39,637 nt of DNA from NCBI GenBank assembly GCA_943354745.1, contig CALRDB010000005.1, positions 1 to 39,637 on the forward strand. Direction: 5' to 3'. The stretch is from Candidatus Nomurabacteria bacterium (GTDB lineage Bacteria > Patescibacteriota > Minisyncoccia > Phycocordibacterales > UBA10002). Position 1 is the first letter of the stretch; each line of letters starts with the position of its first letter. The notes under the pieces were generated by a model. It was not told where the DNA came from. It searched no databases and saw only the letters and a program-made list of their open reading frames with translations. Positions 1 to 8,225 of this stretch are shown here, piece by piece. Position numbers and translations under genes: made by a program.

Positions 1-546
1 GGCATTATCAAAAAAGTTTCTTTGCCGTCCGAGTGGAAAGAATTCATGCTCGCTGAACTAGAAAAGGAACAAGCGAGCAGTTTCCAATCTGACGCCCTTT
101 TCGTTCAAAATCTGAAAAATCAAATCAAAAGTGTTGAGGAGACGCTAGATAGGCTTCTTGACGCTCATTTGGACAGCACAATTACGAGCGAGGAGTATTT
201 AGGCAAGAAGCAAAAGCTCCTCAACCAAAAAATTGATTTTTCAGAGAAATTGAAGGATTTTGAACGAAAAGGCAATCGCTGGCTCGAACTTTCTCGTCAA
301 TTCATTTTAGACAGTAACCAAGCCCTAATTATCGCTTCTGAAGAAAATCTCGAAGCCAAAAGAGATTTTCTTAAAAAGATTGGCTCGAACCCCCGCCTCG
401 CGTCCCGCTCGCTCTTTTTGGATTTCAAAAACCCTTGGCGAATTCTGGCGGAAACTCCAGTCGCGTCGCTTTGCGACGCTCCGCATTTTGGCGAAAACGG
501 TGATTCTATTTCTTGGCTGGGGGACAGGGAATCGAACCCCAATTAA
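1..546 (+). CDS. Serine recombinase, C-terminal fragment (5' truncated by window edge); stop codon lies inside tRNA-Gln on the opposite strand
   Basis: Frame open from base 1 (GIIKKVSLPSEW...); coiled-coil C-terminal region resembling large serine recombinases; homologous to the ORF at the right end (VSLPxxW, LxRLLxxxLD, KxKLLxxK, KNPW). Confidence 0.75.
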   Translation, partial: GIIKKVSLPSEWKEFMLAELEKEQASSFQSDALFVQNLKNQIKSVEETLDRLLDAHLDSTITSEEYLGKKQKLLNQKIDFSEKLKDFERKGNRWLELSRQFILDSNQALIIASEENLEAKRDFLKKIGSNPRLASRSLFLDFKNPWRILAETPVASLCDAPHFGENGDSISWLGDRESNPN

Positions 547-587
547 AGGCTTCAAAGGCCTCTGTCCTACCGTTAGACGATCCCCCA
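514..587 (-). tRNA. tRNA-Gln (anticodon TTG), CCA encoded
   Basis: Acceptor TGGGGGA/TCCCCCA, anticodon loop CTTTGAA, T-loop TTCGATT, 3' G-CCA. Confidence 0.93.
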
Positions 588-662
588 ATATGCAATTGAC
601 GCTACAAATGTACAACAAAAACCTCATCCCCACAATATTTTAGGCACTCCCCCTACCATCTA

Positions 663-692
663 TATAGGCTAATTCGTACGAATTAGCCTATA
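663..692. repeat. 30-bp perfect loopless palindrome (core ATAGGCTAATTCGTACGAATTAGCCTAT)
   Basis: Direct reading; core repeated at 1004-1031. Confidence 0.97.
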
Positions 693-720
693 AGGCGTAA
701 GGCTGTCGTACGCGGTCACT

Positions 721-981
721 TCAGAGAAGCGAGAGAACATGGTCAAGAGCTGGATGCTTCCTTCCTGCAAGAAAATAGTAGACTTCAATTGACTGTTGCC
801 GCTTCTCCAGCACACCCGCAGTGAACAAAACCGATAAGTGACGAGAAGTTGAGCGAAACGAAAGATTGATAGCCTCTGAAAGTTCCGTCACACTGGCCTC
901 TTTATTTTTCTTTAAAAAGTGAACGATCGCCAACCTTCTCTTATTCGCAAGTGCTCTTAATATCTTTTCAAGCTCTTTCAT
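721..981 (-). CDS. ArsR-family winged-helix transcriptional regulator
   Basis: LRALANKRRLAIVHFLKKNKEASVTELSEAINLSFRSTSRHLSVLFTAGVLEKRQQSIEVYYFL matches the ArsR HTH pattern. Confidence 0.85.
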   Translation of the reverse strand: MKELEKILRALANKRRLAIVHFLKKNKEASVTELSEAINLSFRSTSRHLSVLFTAGVLEKRQQSIEVYYFLAGRKHPALDHVLSLL

Positions 982-996
982 ATTCGCCTAATCATA

Positions 997-1038
997 CCAC
1001 TCCATAGGCTAATTCGTACGAATTAGCCTATGGAGTGG
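997..1038. repeat. 42-bp perfect loopless palindrome, second copy of the 28-bp core with different self-complementary outer arms
   Basis: CCACTCCATAGGCTAATTCGTACGAATTAGCCTATGGAGTGG. Confidence 0.97.
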
Positions 1039-1121
1039 GTAGCATGTTAGTTTGTACCAGAGCAAAAAACTAATGAGCATCTGTTGCGAAACGATTCACT
1101 GCAAATAACGTTCTTGTACAC

Positions 1122-2162
1122 TTAGACCGTCAGCTTTATGATCGCAAGTTCAAGCGGAAGATGCGAAAGCGCTGCGTAACCGATGAGGTCGTAGACATTG
1201 AGGAATTCAAGAAGTACCGCCGAGGTGATACGAGAGTCTTTCGTTACAGAAAGTTTTTTCAAAAAATCGAAATCTTCCGCCGACACTTCGTTCTGTATCC
1301 CCTTTTCCATATCAGGAGCATTGCGGAGAAGAAGCACAAACCGAAGTTTTGCCAGTAAGAGTTTCGCAAACACTTTGATATCGATATTTTGCTCCACGGC
1401 CTTCCCTATCGCGATTAAGCCAGCTGAAGTATCCTTCTTTTCTAGTGCCTCGATAACTTCGTTGACAAGTGTCCCTTTTGGTGATCCCGTAATCTTCTCT
1501 ACTTCAGCCAATGTTATTTTTTTATCCGAAGAAGACCCCATCGCTTTCTGTAATATTCCATGGGCATCTCTATATGAGCCATCAGCGAGAAGCGCGATCA
1601 GTTCTGCCGCTGGAGATTCGATAGTAAAACCTTCCTTCTTCGAAATACGCTCCGCCGCCTCCTTTAGAATTTTCTGCGAGGGACGTTTAAAGGTAAAGGT
1701 TTGACAGCGGGAAATAATGGTGTCCGGAACCTTTTCAAGCTCTGTAGTGGCCAAAATAAAGATGACATGTGCGGGTGGTTCCTCAAGAGTCTTCAGGAGC
1801 GCGTTAAACGCTTCCTTCGTCAGCATGTGCACTTCATCAATAATATAGACTTTGTACTTTGACTCAAAGGGTGTTGCGGTCACTCCTTCTCGTAGTAGGC
1901 GAATATCGTCAATACCACGGTTTGATGCGGCATCTATTTCATAGAGATCGGAGTCGGTAGTACCAAGCGCTTTGGCGAGAATGCGCGCCACAGAGGTCTT
2001 GCCCGTGCCGCGCGAGCCAGAAAAAAGATAGGCATGAGAAACGCGATCAAGTTTTATAGCTCCCTCCAGAGCCTCCACTACATGGTTCTGTCCAAGCACA
2101 TCTTTAAAAATTTGTGGTCTGTATTTTCTATACAGCACATTACTATCGTGATCGTTTGACAT
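1122..2162 (-). CDS. dnaX: DNA polymerase III subunit gamma/tau (short form)
   Basis: YRKYRPQIFKDVLGQNHVVEAL, GSRGTGKTSVARILAKAL, DEVHMLTKEAFNALLKTLEEPPAHVIFILATTE. Confidence 0.95.
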   Translation of the reverse strand: MSNDHDSNVLYRKYRPQIFKDVLGQNHVVEALEGAIKLDRVSHAYLFSGSRGTGKTSVARILAKALGTTDSDLYEIDAASNRGIDDIRLLREGVTATPFESKYKVYIIDEVHMLTKEAFNALLKTLEEPPAHVIFILATTELEKVPDTIISRCQTFTFKRPSQKILKEAAERISKKEGFTIESPAAELIALLADGSYRDAHGILQKAMGSSSDKKITLAEVEKITGSPKGTLVNEVIEALEKKDTSAGLIAIGKAVEQNIDIKVFAKLLLAKLRFVLLLRNAPDMEKGIQNEVSAEDFDFLKKLSVTKDSRITSAVLLEFLNVYDLIGYAALSHLPLELAIIKLTV

Positions 2163-2247
2163 AGGAATAGTATAACGAATTGTTTAAGAAAAAACGAGGA
2201 AAAAAAGGCACGCCGGTTATCCAGCGTGCGTGAAGCGCGAGGCGCTA

Positions 2248-2466
2248 TCAGAGAATAGTCGCCGCAAGTTTAACGAGAGCCTCTCGAGCCTCGGGAATAT
2301 CTACCCCCAAGAGGACAAGGTGAGGTCGAATGAGATCTGACCGACATTGTAAAAATTCACTTTTGCAGACACTGGAGCAGAAGGTAAAGGTTTTCGCAAT
2401 CCACACGGCCTCATCAGTGTGGAACATCCGGGAACAATTGGGATTATCGCACTTTGAGATTGACAT
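2248..2466 (-). CDS. Small putative zinc-binding protein (CDNPNC...FCSSVC)
   Basis: CxxxxC and CxxxC cysteine pairs; internal Met start preferred over the 2577 start. Confidence 0.45.
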   Translation of the reverse strand: MSISKCDNPNCSRMFHTDEAVWIAKTFTFCSSVCKSEFLQCRSDLIRPHLVLLGVDIPEAREALVKLAATIL

Positions 2467-2634
2467 GAGGAAAGGGTGTGCAGGTTGTTGTTTCAGTGAG
2501 TATGGGTGCCGATGTAATGCTACGGTAGTTTTAAAAATGTGCAAATAACTACACTGTGGATAACTTTTAGTATACATCGCATGAAACTAAACTAAAAGGC
2601 ACATAACCATACTTCCAAAAAAAGCAAAAGAAAA

Positions 2635-2683
2635 CAGAGGACGTTCGGTGTTGGTCGTGAAAGTAAGACCCGAACGCCCCCTG
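2635..2683 (-). terminator. Rho-independent terminator, minus strand
   Basis: Minus strand CAGGGGGCGTTCGG ... CCGAACGTCCTCTG followed by TTTTCTTTTGCTTTTTTT. Confidence 0.7.
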
Positions 2684-2840
2684 TTTAAGCTAACCGAATT
2701 GACTGGGAAATCTCATATTCCCTTCCTTTCTGGTAGCGTCCACAAGAGAACGAGCGTTACATAACAAAGTTGGTTTTGTTATGCTGAGTGCGCCTAGGAG
2801 AAAGCGACGAGGTGGGAACAATCGTCTCTTTTTTGCTACC
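2635..2840 (-). ncRNA. Candidate structured small RNA or leader (~200 nt)
   Basis: Promoter-like TTGAAA-16-TATACT upstream, GGTAGC/GCTACC closing stem, internal hairpins (GACGA/TCGTC; ATAACAAA/TTTGTTAT), 3' terminator. Confidence 0.4.
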
Positions 2841-2846
2841 TTCGAG

Positions 2847-2874
2847 AGTATAGCAGGTGCCTGCAAAATTTCAA
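2847..2874 (-). promoter_or_regulatory. Sigma70-type promoter, minus strand
   Basis: TTGAAA (2869-2874), 16-bp spacer, TATACT (2847-2852). Confidence 0.5.
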
Positions 2875-3839
2875 CTTGATGCAAGCGGTGTGACGATATG
2901 ACCAACCTCTGTTGCCGATTCGGTTTCCATGAGTTTGACTCGGAGATCCTTTGCTCCTTCAAACCCTTCAACATACGCCTTAAAATGCTTCTTCATAATC
3001 GCGAAGTTTTTGTGCTCACCAAGCAGATCCTCGAACAGTTTTGTATGCTCCACCAGAACTTCCAACCTTTTTTTTACATCATACATCTTAAATTCTGAGT
3101 CTCCTCTTTGCCGAGCAAAAAGAAATGGATTACCGAAAATGGCGCGACCGAGCATGACGCCGTCCGCACCGGTTTCTCTTACTTTTTGGCGTGCGTCGGC
3201 AAGGTCCTTTACGTCACCGTTGCCGAGAATTAGTGTTCCACTCTTGAGTTCGTCCCGAATCTCCACTGCACGCTTGACCCGTTCCCACCTTGCGGGAACC
3301 TTCGACATCTCCTTTCGTGTGCGTGCATGAATCGTAATCGCGACCGGTTTTTCCACTAAGAGTTCAGGTAACCACTCCTCCAAAATATCCTTGTTGTATC
3401 CGAGACGCGTCTTAATGGATACCGGTAGGCCTGACCCCTCCCTCGCAGCCCGAATAAGCTCTTTCGCCAGCCGTGGATTTTTTATGAGGCACGCTCCCGC
3501 ACCCGACTTCTCAATGGAGCGGTCTGGACAGCCCATGTTAATGTCGAGTCCGTCGAACCCAAGCTCTTTGACCAGCTTTGCCGCTTCAAACATTTTTTCC
3601 GGATTACCGGAGAAGAGCTGCGCCACGATAGGCCGCTCGCTTTCTGAGTACATTAAATCCACGAGAAGATTTTTCTGTCCCACGCTCATGAGGCCGTCCG
3701 CCGATGTAAATTCAGTGAACATAACGTCTGGTTTGCCGTATTTGGCAATGATACGCCTAAAAGCCGCGTCGGTTACATTGGCCATCGGCGCCAACACCAT
3801 TATTGGCTTCCTTAGTTTTCCCCAAAATCCCATTTCCAT
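2871..3839 (-). CDS. dus: tRNA-dihydrouridine synthase
   Basis: VLAPMANVTDAAFRRI, GLDINMGCPDRSIEKSGAGACLI, GADGVMLGRAIFGNPFLF. Confidence 0.93.
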   Translation of the reverse strand: MEMGFWGKLRKPIMVLAPMANVTDAAFRRIIAKYGKPDVMFTEFTSADGLMSVGQKNLLVDLMYSESERPIVAQLFSGNPEKMFEAAKLVKELGFDGLDINMGCPDRSIEKSGAGACLIKNPRLAKELIRAAREGSGLPVSIKTRLGYNKDILEEWLPELLVEKPVAITIHARTRKEMSKVPARWERVKRAVEIRDELKSGTLILGNGDVKDLADARQKVRETGADGVMLGRAIFGNPFLFARQRGDSEFKMYDVKKRLEVLVEHTKLFEDLLGEHKNFAIMKKHFKAYVEGFEGAKDLRVKLMETESATEVGHIVTPLASS

Positions 3840-3869
3840 ATCACGCTACTGTAGCATTTTTCCCAAATA

Positions 3870-3898
3870 TTGACAAAATGCTCTTTTCATTCTATTGT
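3870..3898 (+). promoter_or_regulatory. Sigma70-type promoter for the 3959 ORF
   Basis: TTGACA-17-TATTGT. Confidence 0.55.
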
Positions 3899-3958
3899 TA
3901 TCTCGGCTTTCCATACATTCTGGAAAGATAGATCAACCTAGAAAAATCATCAGATTCT

Positions 3959-4381
3959 ATGAAAATTAACAGTCCTTTGATTGTCTCGCTCCTTATTGTG
4001 CAGTTGCTAGTTACCATTGTCTCTCAAGTCGACCTCCGACAAAAGATGGGGGAAACTGAGACACACCTCAAGATGTCGGTTATCCAAAACGGTTTCCAAA
4101 ACAGCATGGATAGCGAGAAAATTCGGCGACTCGGAGGAACGCTTGTCGCTAAACAAACAGGTAGCGTCATGTACTTTAGAGCGATGACAAACCCCGGGCC
4201 TGGTGGTGGGGAACGAGTACCCGTGCCTATTGTCTCCATGACCAACGTCATGACGGCCATTCTGCAGACAACAAAACGGATGGGACCGAATTACGTCCCG
4301 CTGGCGGTTACTCCAGAGTACGGCTTCTACGACGGGGAATGGGCGCTTATGGGCGCTATAGTGACCTTAAACGCTCCCTAA
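3959..4381 (+). CDS. Hypothetical protein with N-terminal signal/TM anchor
   Basis: Hydrophobic N-terminus SPLIVSLLIVQLLVTIV; own promoter and terminator. Confidence 0.7.
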   Translation: MKINSPLIVSLLIVQLLVTIVSQVDLRQKMGETETHLKMSVIQNGFQNSMDSEKIRRLGGTLVAKQTGSVMYFRAMTNPGPGGGERVPVPIVSMTNVMTAILQTTKRMGPNYVPLAVTPEYGFYDGEWALMGAIVTLNAP

Positions 4382-4392
4382 GTAAAATTGTG

Positions 4393-4424
4393 CGGGGTTG
4401 GACTTCTTCCAGCCCCGTTTTTTT
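4393..4424 (+). terminator. Rho-independent terminator
   Basis: CGGGGTTGG acttctt CCAGCCCCG + TTTTTTT. Confidence 0.85.
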
Positions 4425-6882
4425 ATGTAAGCTCCGCACCAGTCAGCTCCACCTTTGACCCTGCCCCGATTTCCCCACGAAGCATTTTCTCAGCAATTAC
4501 CTGCTCCACCTTCTCCTGAATCGCGCGGTTCATCGGGCGGGCGCCGAACTTCGGGTCCTGTCCGACAGATACAAGGTAGTCGAGTAGCGCGTCGGTGATG
4601 ACAAACTCCAATCCTTTTTCCTTCAAACGAACTGCTAATTTCTTGAGTTGGAGCCTCGCAATGGTTCGTACATCCTGCTTCGTAAGCGAATGAAAGAGGA
4701 CAACACCGTCAAACCGGTTGAGTAGTTCTGGCTTGAAGATGGCGCGATTAATAATTTCCGTTAAAACAATATCCTTACTGAGTTCTTTACCCTCTTGTTC
4801 CGCTTTCCAAATTACATCACTTCCAGCATTTGATGTAGCGATAACGATAAGATTTCGAGCGTTGACTCTCTTCCCTACTACATCGGTGAAAAACCCTTCA
4901 TCAAGTATTTGAAGAAACAGATCGTGTACCTGCTTGTTTGTTTTCTCAAACTCATCGAGAAGGAGGACTCCATAGGGATGTTCCCGAAGAAGCGATGCTA
5001 GGATTCCAGGCCTACCACTCTCGAAAGTACCAATAAGACGCGGGAGAGCATCTTCGCTTTGGTATTCAGACATATCAAGGCGTATTACTGACTTCTCATC
5101 ACCAAAGAAAACTTGTGCCAGGGCTTTTGTCGTCTCCGTCTTCCCTACGCCGGTAGGCCCAAGGAAAAGAAAAGATCCCATCGGACGGTTTGGTGAGCTG
5201 ATACCCGAACGTGCACGGCGAAGCGCACCAGAAATAGCCTTAACGGCTTCGTCCTGCCCAACAATGCGCTCATGGAGCGTCTCTTCAAGCTTGAGGAGTT
5301 TAGTGCGTTCCTCTCCCTTCGCCTCCGAGACAGCAATACCCGTCTTCTCAGAAATCAGCTCAAGAACATCTTCCCTCACAATGACACTTTTTCCAGAAGC
5401 CTTGATTTTAGGGACAAGCTCAAGTAAGAGATCTATTGCTTTATCCGGCATAATTCCTTCAAAGAAATATCGCTCGGCGCTTTCGGTAACGGTACGCAAA
5501 GCTGGATAGGTAAAAAAGACGCGACTCTTCACTTCAGAGCGTAACGCTTCATCTTCCACAAGCGGTATTGATCCGGACACGCCCGCCCCTGTTATCAGCA
5601 CGTGCTCGAAGCGTTCACGGATCTTGGGGTTCCCCTCAAACACCTGGCGAAAGGCCCCGAGCTCTACGATGGCTACAATTTGAATGCTGGCTACGGTGAG
5701 AAAAGGATCAAGTAAAGCAAGAACATCGGAATTGAGTAGTTTCGCTTCTTGATAAAATTTCTCAAAATTATCAAAGATAAAAATAATGTTCCCTGCTCGA
5801 GCCGTTTCGGAAAGAAGTCGCACAAGCTCTGTTTCAAACAGGGCTTTCTCTTTCATGGCGGTAAGGAAGGGAACGCCGTCAAAAATATACATCTGCTTGT
5901 GCGCGAGTGGGGGGAGCACCACACCTGAGTTAATCTTACGAGCAAGCCGTGCAAGTGGTGCAAGTTTTGGTACACCCTCTTCACCTACTAAAAGTACGTT
6001 CGACTCTCTTCCTCTTGAAAGAACACGCTCTATTTCCACTGCTTCACTCTTCCCAAACGTACCTTTACTTGAAGAGAATCCTGGATGGAGCATGAGTGGG
6101 ATTGCGTAACGTCGAAGTAACGGTATCTCACCATAGGCCCAATCCTTACCTATACCAGGGATTCGACCGAGAGTATCCTTACTCCACCAGCGAAGGTACT
6201 CTTTATACTCTTCTTCCATTCGGGAAACCCAGTCAGCAGCACCGGTAAAATCGGCGGCGTCTAATTTCTTCAAAGCAAGAAAATGTTGCAACCCCTCATC
6301 AAAAGAGAAAAGTGCTTTTGCTAGTTGTTCGAGACCAACCGCTCTTCCTTCGTCTTGCACCAGGTGAAATGTATGTGTGGATGGAACTCGGCTCTGAAGA
6401 AAGGTCGAAAGATCCGCGTTAGTAAGCCCTAATCGCATTGCGGTGATCCTGCCACACCGAGAGGAAAAAAAATCGACTATCGGTTCGTTATAGCCCCTTA
6501 GCACCACCTCGGCAACCTCAAAACGAATTGGTGGAACAACCATGCCAACTTCGGGCAACACGCTATCACTGTCCTTAAAATAGAAGGAGGCAAAAAAAGC
6601 ATACCCTAGAGCTGCAATAGCCCAAAGTCCACAGACAAGATATAAAACCGATCTAATGAACGGGGAAAAAGTAGCAGCAAAATCAGAGCCTCCTGGAAAT
6701 AGGTTGGTTAGAAACGATACTGACGGAAAAATGGAGACCCCGACCCACGCAAGAAAAAAGAGCATGGTAAGTATTCGGAGACATTTTTCAAGAGTGTGGA
6801 CGTGCGTACCCGATATCAGTTTTTCAATTCTGAGCGCCCCTTGATACACACTCGCCTCTCTTTGTAGCGATTGGTAATCCAT
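4423..6882 (-). CDS. Membrane-anchored Clp-family AAA+ ATPase (degenerate first AAA domain, intact second)
   Basis: Two hydrophobic segments near the N-terminus; D2 GPTGVGKTETTKAL, LLLDEFEKTNKQVHDLFLQILDEG, GARPMNRAIQ. Confidence 0.88.
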   Translation of the reverse strand: MDYQSLQREASVYQGALRIEKLISGTHVHTLEKCLRILTMLFFLAWVGVSIFPSVSFLTNLFPGGSDFAATFSPFIRSVLYLVCGLWAIAALGYAFFASFYFKDSDSVLPEVGMVVPPIRFEVAEVVLRGYNEPIVDFFSSRCGRITAMRLGLTNADLSTFLQSRVPSTHTFHLVQDEGRAVGLEQLAKALFSFDEGLQHFLALKKLDAADFTGAADWVSRMEEEYKEYLRWWSKDTLGRIPGIGKDWAYGEIPLLRRYAIPLMLHPGFSSSKGTFGKSEAVEIERVLSRGRESNVLLVGEEGVPKLAPLARLARKINSGVVLPPLAHKQMYIFDGVPFLTAMKEKALFETELVRLLSETARAGNIIFIFDNFEKFYQEAKLLNSDVLALLDPFLTVASIQIVAIVELGAFRQVFEGNPKIRERFEHVLITGAGVSGSIPLVEDEALRSEVKSRVFFTYPALRTVTESAERYFFEGIMPDKAIDLLLELVPKIKASGKSVIVREDVLELISEKTGIAVSEAKGEERTKLLKLEETLHERIVGQDEAVKAISGALRRARSGISSPNRPMGSFLFLGPTGVGKTETTKALAQVFFGDEKSVIRLDMSEYQSEDALPRLIGTFESGRPGILASLLREHPYGVLLLDEFEKTNKQVHDLFLQILDEGFFTDVVGKRVNARNLIVIATSNAGSDVIWKAEQEGKELSKDIVLTEIINRAIFKPELLNRFDGVVLFHSLTKQDVRTIARLQLKKLAVRLKEKGLEFVITDALLDYLVSVGQDPKFGARPMNRAIQEKVEQVIAEKMLRGEIGAGSKVELTGAELT

Positions 6883-6885
6883 AAT

Positions 6886-7272
6886 TTAAAACTTAAGTAG
6901 CCCCATGACACCTCTTACGAGGAGTACGCCAATAACGAAGGGGAGGGTGGGCCACAGAAGTAGAAAAAGTACAAAAAACACGGTAAAGAAGAAGAGTGTG
7001 ATTACTCCAAGAAGAATGATGAAGAGTCGAGCAACGAAACCGACACCTCGTAGCATGATATTCATAATGAACCCCCCCAGCATCGCTTCTCCACCCTTAC
7101 CTCCGCGGTCGTGCATTCTGTGTAATGGAGAAAAGAGTGTGGAGAGAAAAAGTCTGATTGAGAAAAAATGGGACAAAAACCAGAAAAAATTCCGATACAA
7201 TCGAAAAAGGTCCACCCAGGCAGTAGTGTAGTGCCAGAAAAAATATGCCAAGGGTAATTGAAAAAATATCAT
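6886..7272 (-). CDS. Small multi-helix membrane protein
   Basis: Hydrophobic ORF ending 3 bp upstream of the Clp-like gene. Confidence 0.7.
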   Translation of the reverse strand: MIFFQLPLAYFFWHYTTAWVDLFRLYRNFFWFLSHFFSIRLFLSTLFSPLHRMHDRGGKGGEAMLGGFIMNIMLRGVGFVARLFIILLGVITLFFFTVFFVLFLLLWPTLPFVIGVLLVRGVMGLLKF

Positions 7273-7296
7273 ACCTAGTTGAGAAAATACGAATCG

Positions 7297-8103
7297 CTAC
7301 CGCGGCTTAAAATAAATCTTATTTCCATACCGCAGGTCAATGTAGTCAACCACCGGTACACCCTGCTTTTGAGGAAGAAGATCACGTTCACCTATAAGTG
7401 CCTTCAATTTAACCAACACACGATCATATTCTCCCTCCCGTAGTAAAAGTCTAGTCCCGTCTTTCAGAACAACCTCAAGCTCTTGTTGTTCCTTCTGTAC
7501 TACTTTTTCTGGGTTGAGTCCCGCCTCTTCAAGATTTTTAAGAAACCGCAGAAGAGACGTCAGTTTTTCCTCGGTCATTATGTGAGTACCAAGTAAAGGG
7601 GTAGAGGCTTCCCTCTCGAGACGATAGTACAAGGGCTCAGTTGGAGCTTCAGCCCTTGTAAATGCAAAACCTGTTCCGTCTATAAGGAAACAATCTTGAA
7701 CCGTGGCACAGAACATAGCCTTTGGTTCACGCTCATGAACCGCAACATGGAGGAGACTCAGGCTCCGAAGCGAAACCGAGACTCCAGAAAAAGTTGGGAA
7801 ACTTTTCAAAAGTGACTCCTTTAGTGCTCTATTGGGATAGAAAAGTGTATGTGATTTTGGTATAACACCAAGGTAAAATCCTGAAATAGTAGTTTGCACT
7901 GACGTACGTATTTCATCCTCCGGCACCCTACCGTAACCACTTATTTCGATTGTTGTAATACGAAATTCAGGACGAGAAAGAGCATACAAGATTCCTCCAA
8001 CAACGAGAACAGAAAAGGAGAGCAGCAGAAGAACTTTCTTTCCTTGCCTCTGACGAGCTTTTTCTGCGAGACGTGGAGAACGAAGTATTTTCTTTCGAGC
8101 CAT
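7297..8103 (-). CDS. FtsQ-like POTRA-domain protein
   Basis: Basic N-terminus, single TM, FRITTIEISGYGRVPEDEIRTSV POTRA-like segment. Confidence 0.65.
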   Translation of the reverse strand: MARKKILRSPRLAEKARQRQGKKVLLLLSFSVLVVGGILYALSRPEFRITTIEISGYGRVPEDEIRTSVQTTISGFYLGVIPKSHTLFYPNRALKESLLKSFPTFSGVSVSLRSLSLLHVAVHEREPKAMFCATVQDCFLIDGTGFAFTRAEAPTEPLYYRLEREASTPLLGTHIMTEEKLTSLLRFLKNLEEAGLNPEKVVQKEQQELEVVLKDGTRLLLREGEYDRVLVKLKALIGERDLLPQKQGVPVVDYIDLRYGNKIYFKPR

Positions 8104-8225
8104 AAATAAACACCGAATCTTGTATCTTACTATCTAAAAATGAAGAACGTAGGAAACTCTCCTCCCTATTTACTTAGTCCCGTGATTCTTTCTACATTCG
8201 AGCTTTGATCTGCAACACTCGCAAC

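Noticed and set aside
2690-2974. 94-aa minus-strand ORF
   Set aside because: Overlaps the dus 3' end and the candidate structured RNA; no domain-like composition. Only the last 8 codons follow a ribosome-binding-like site.
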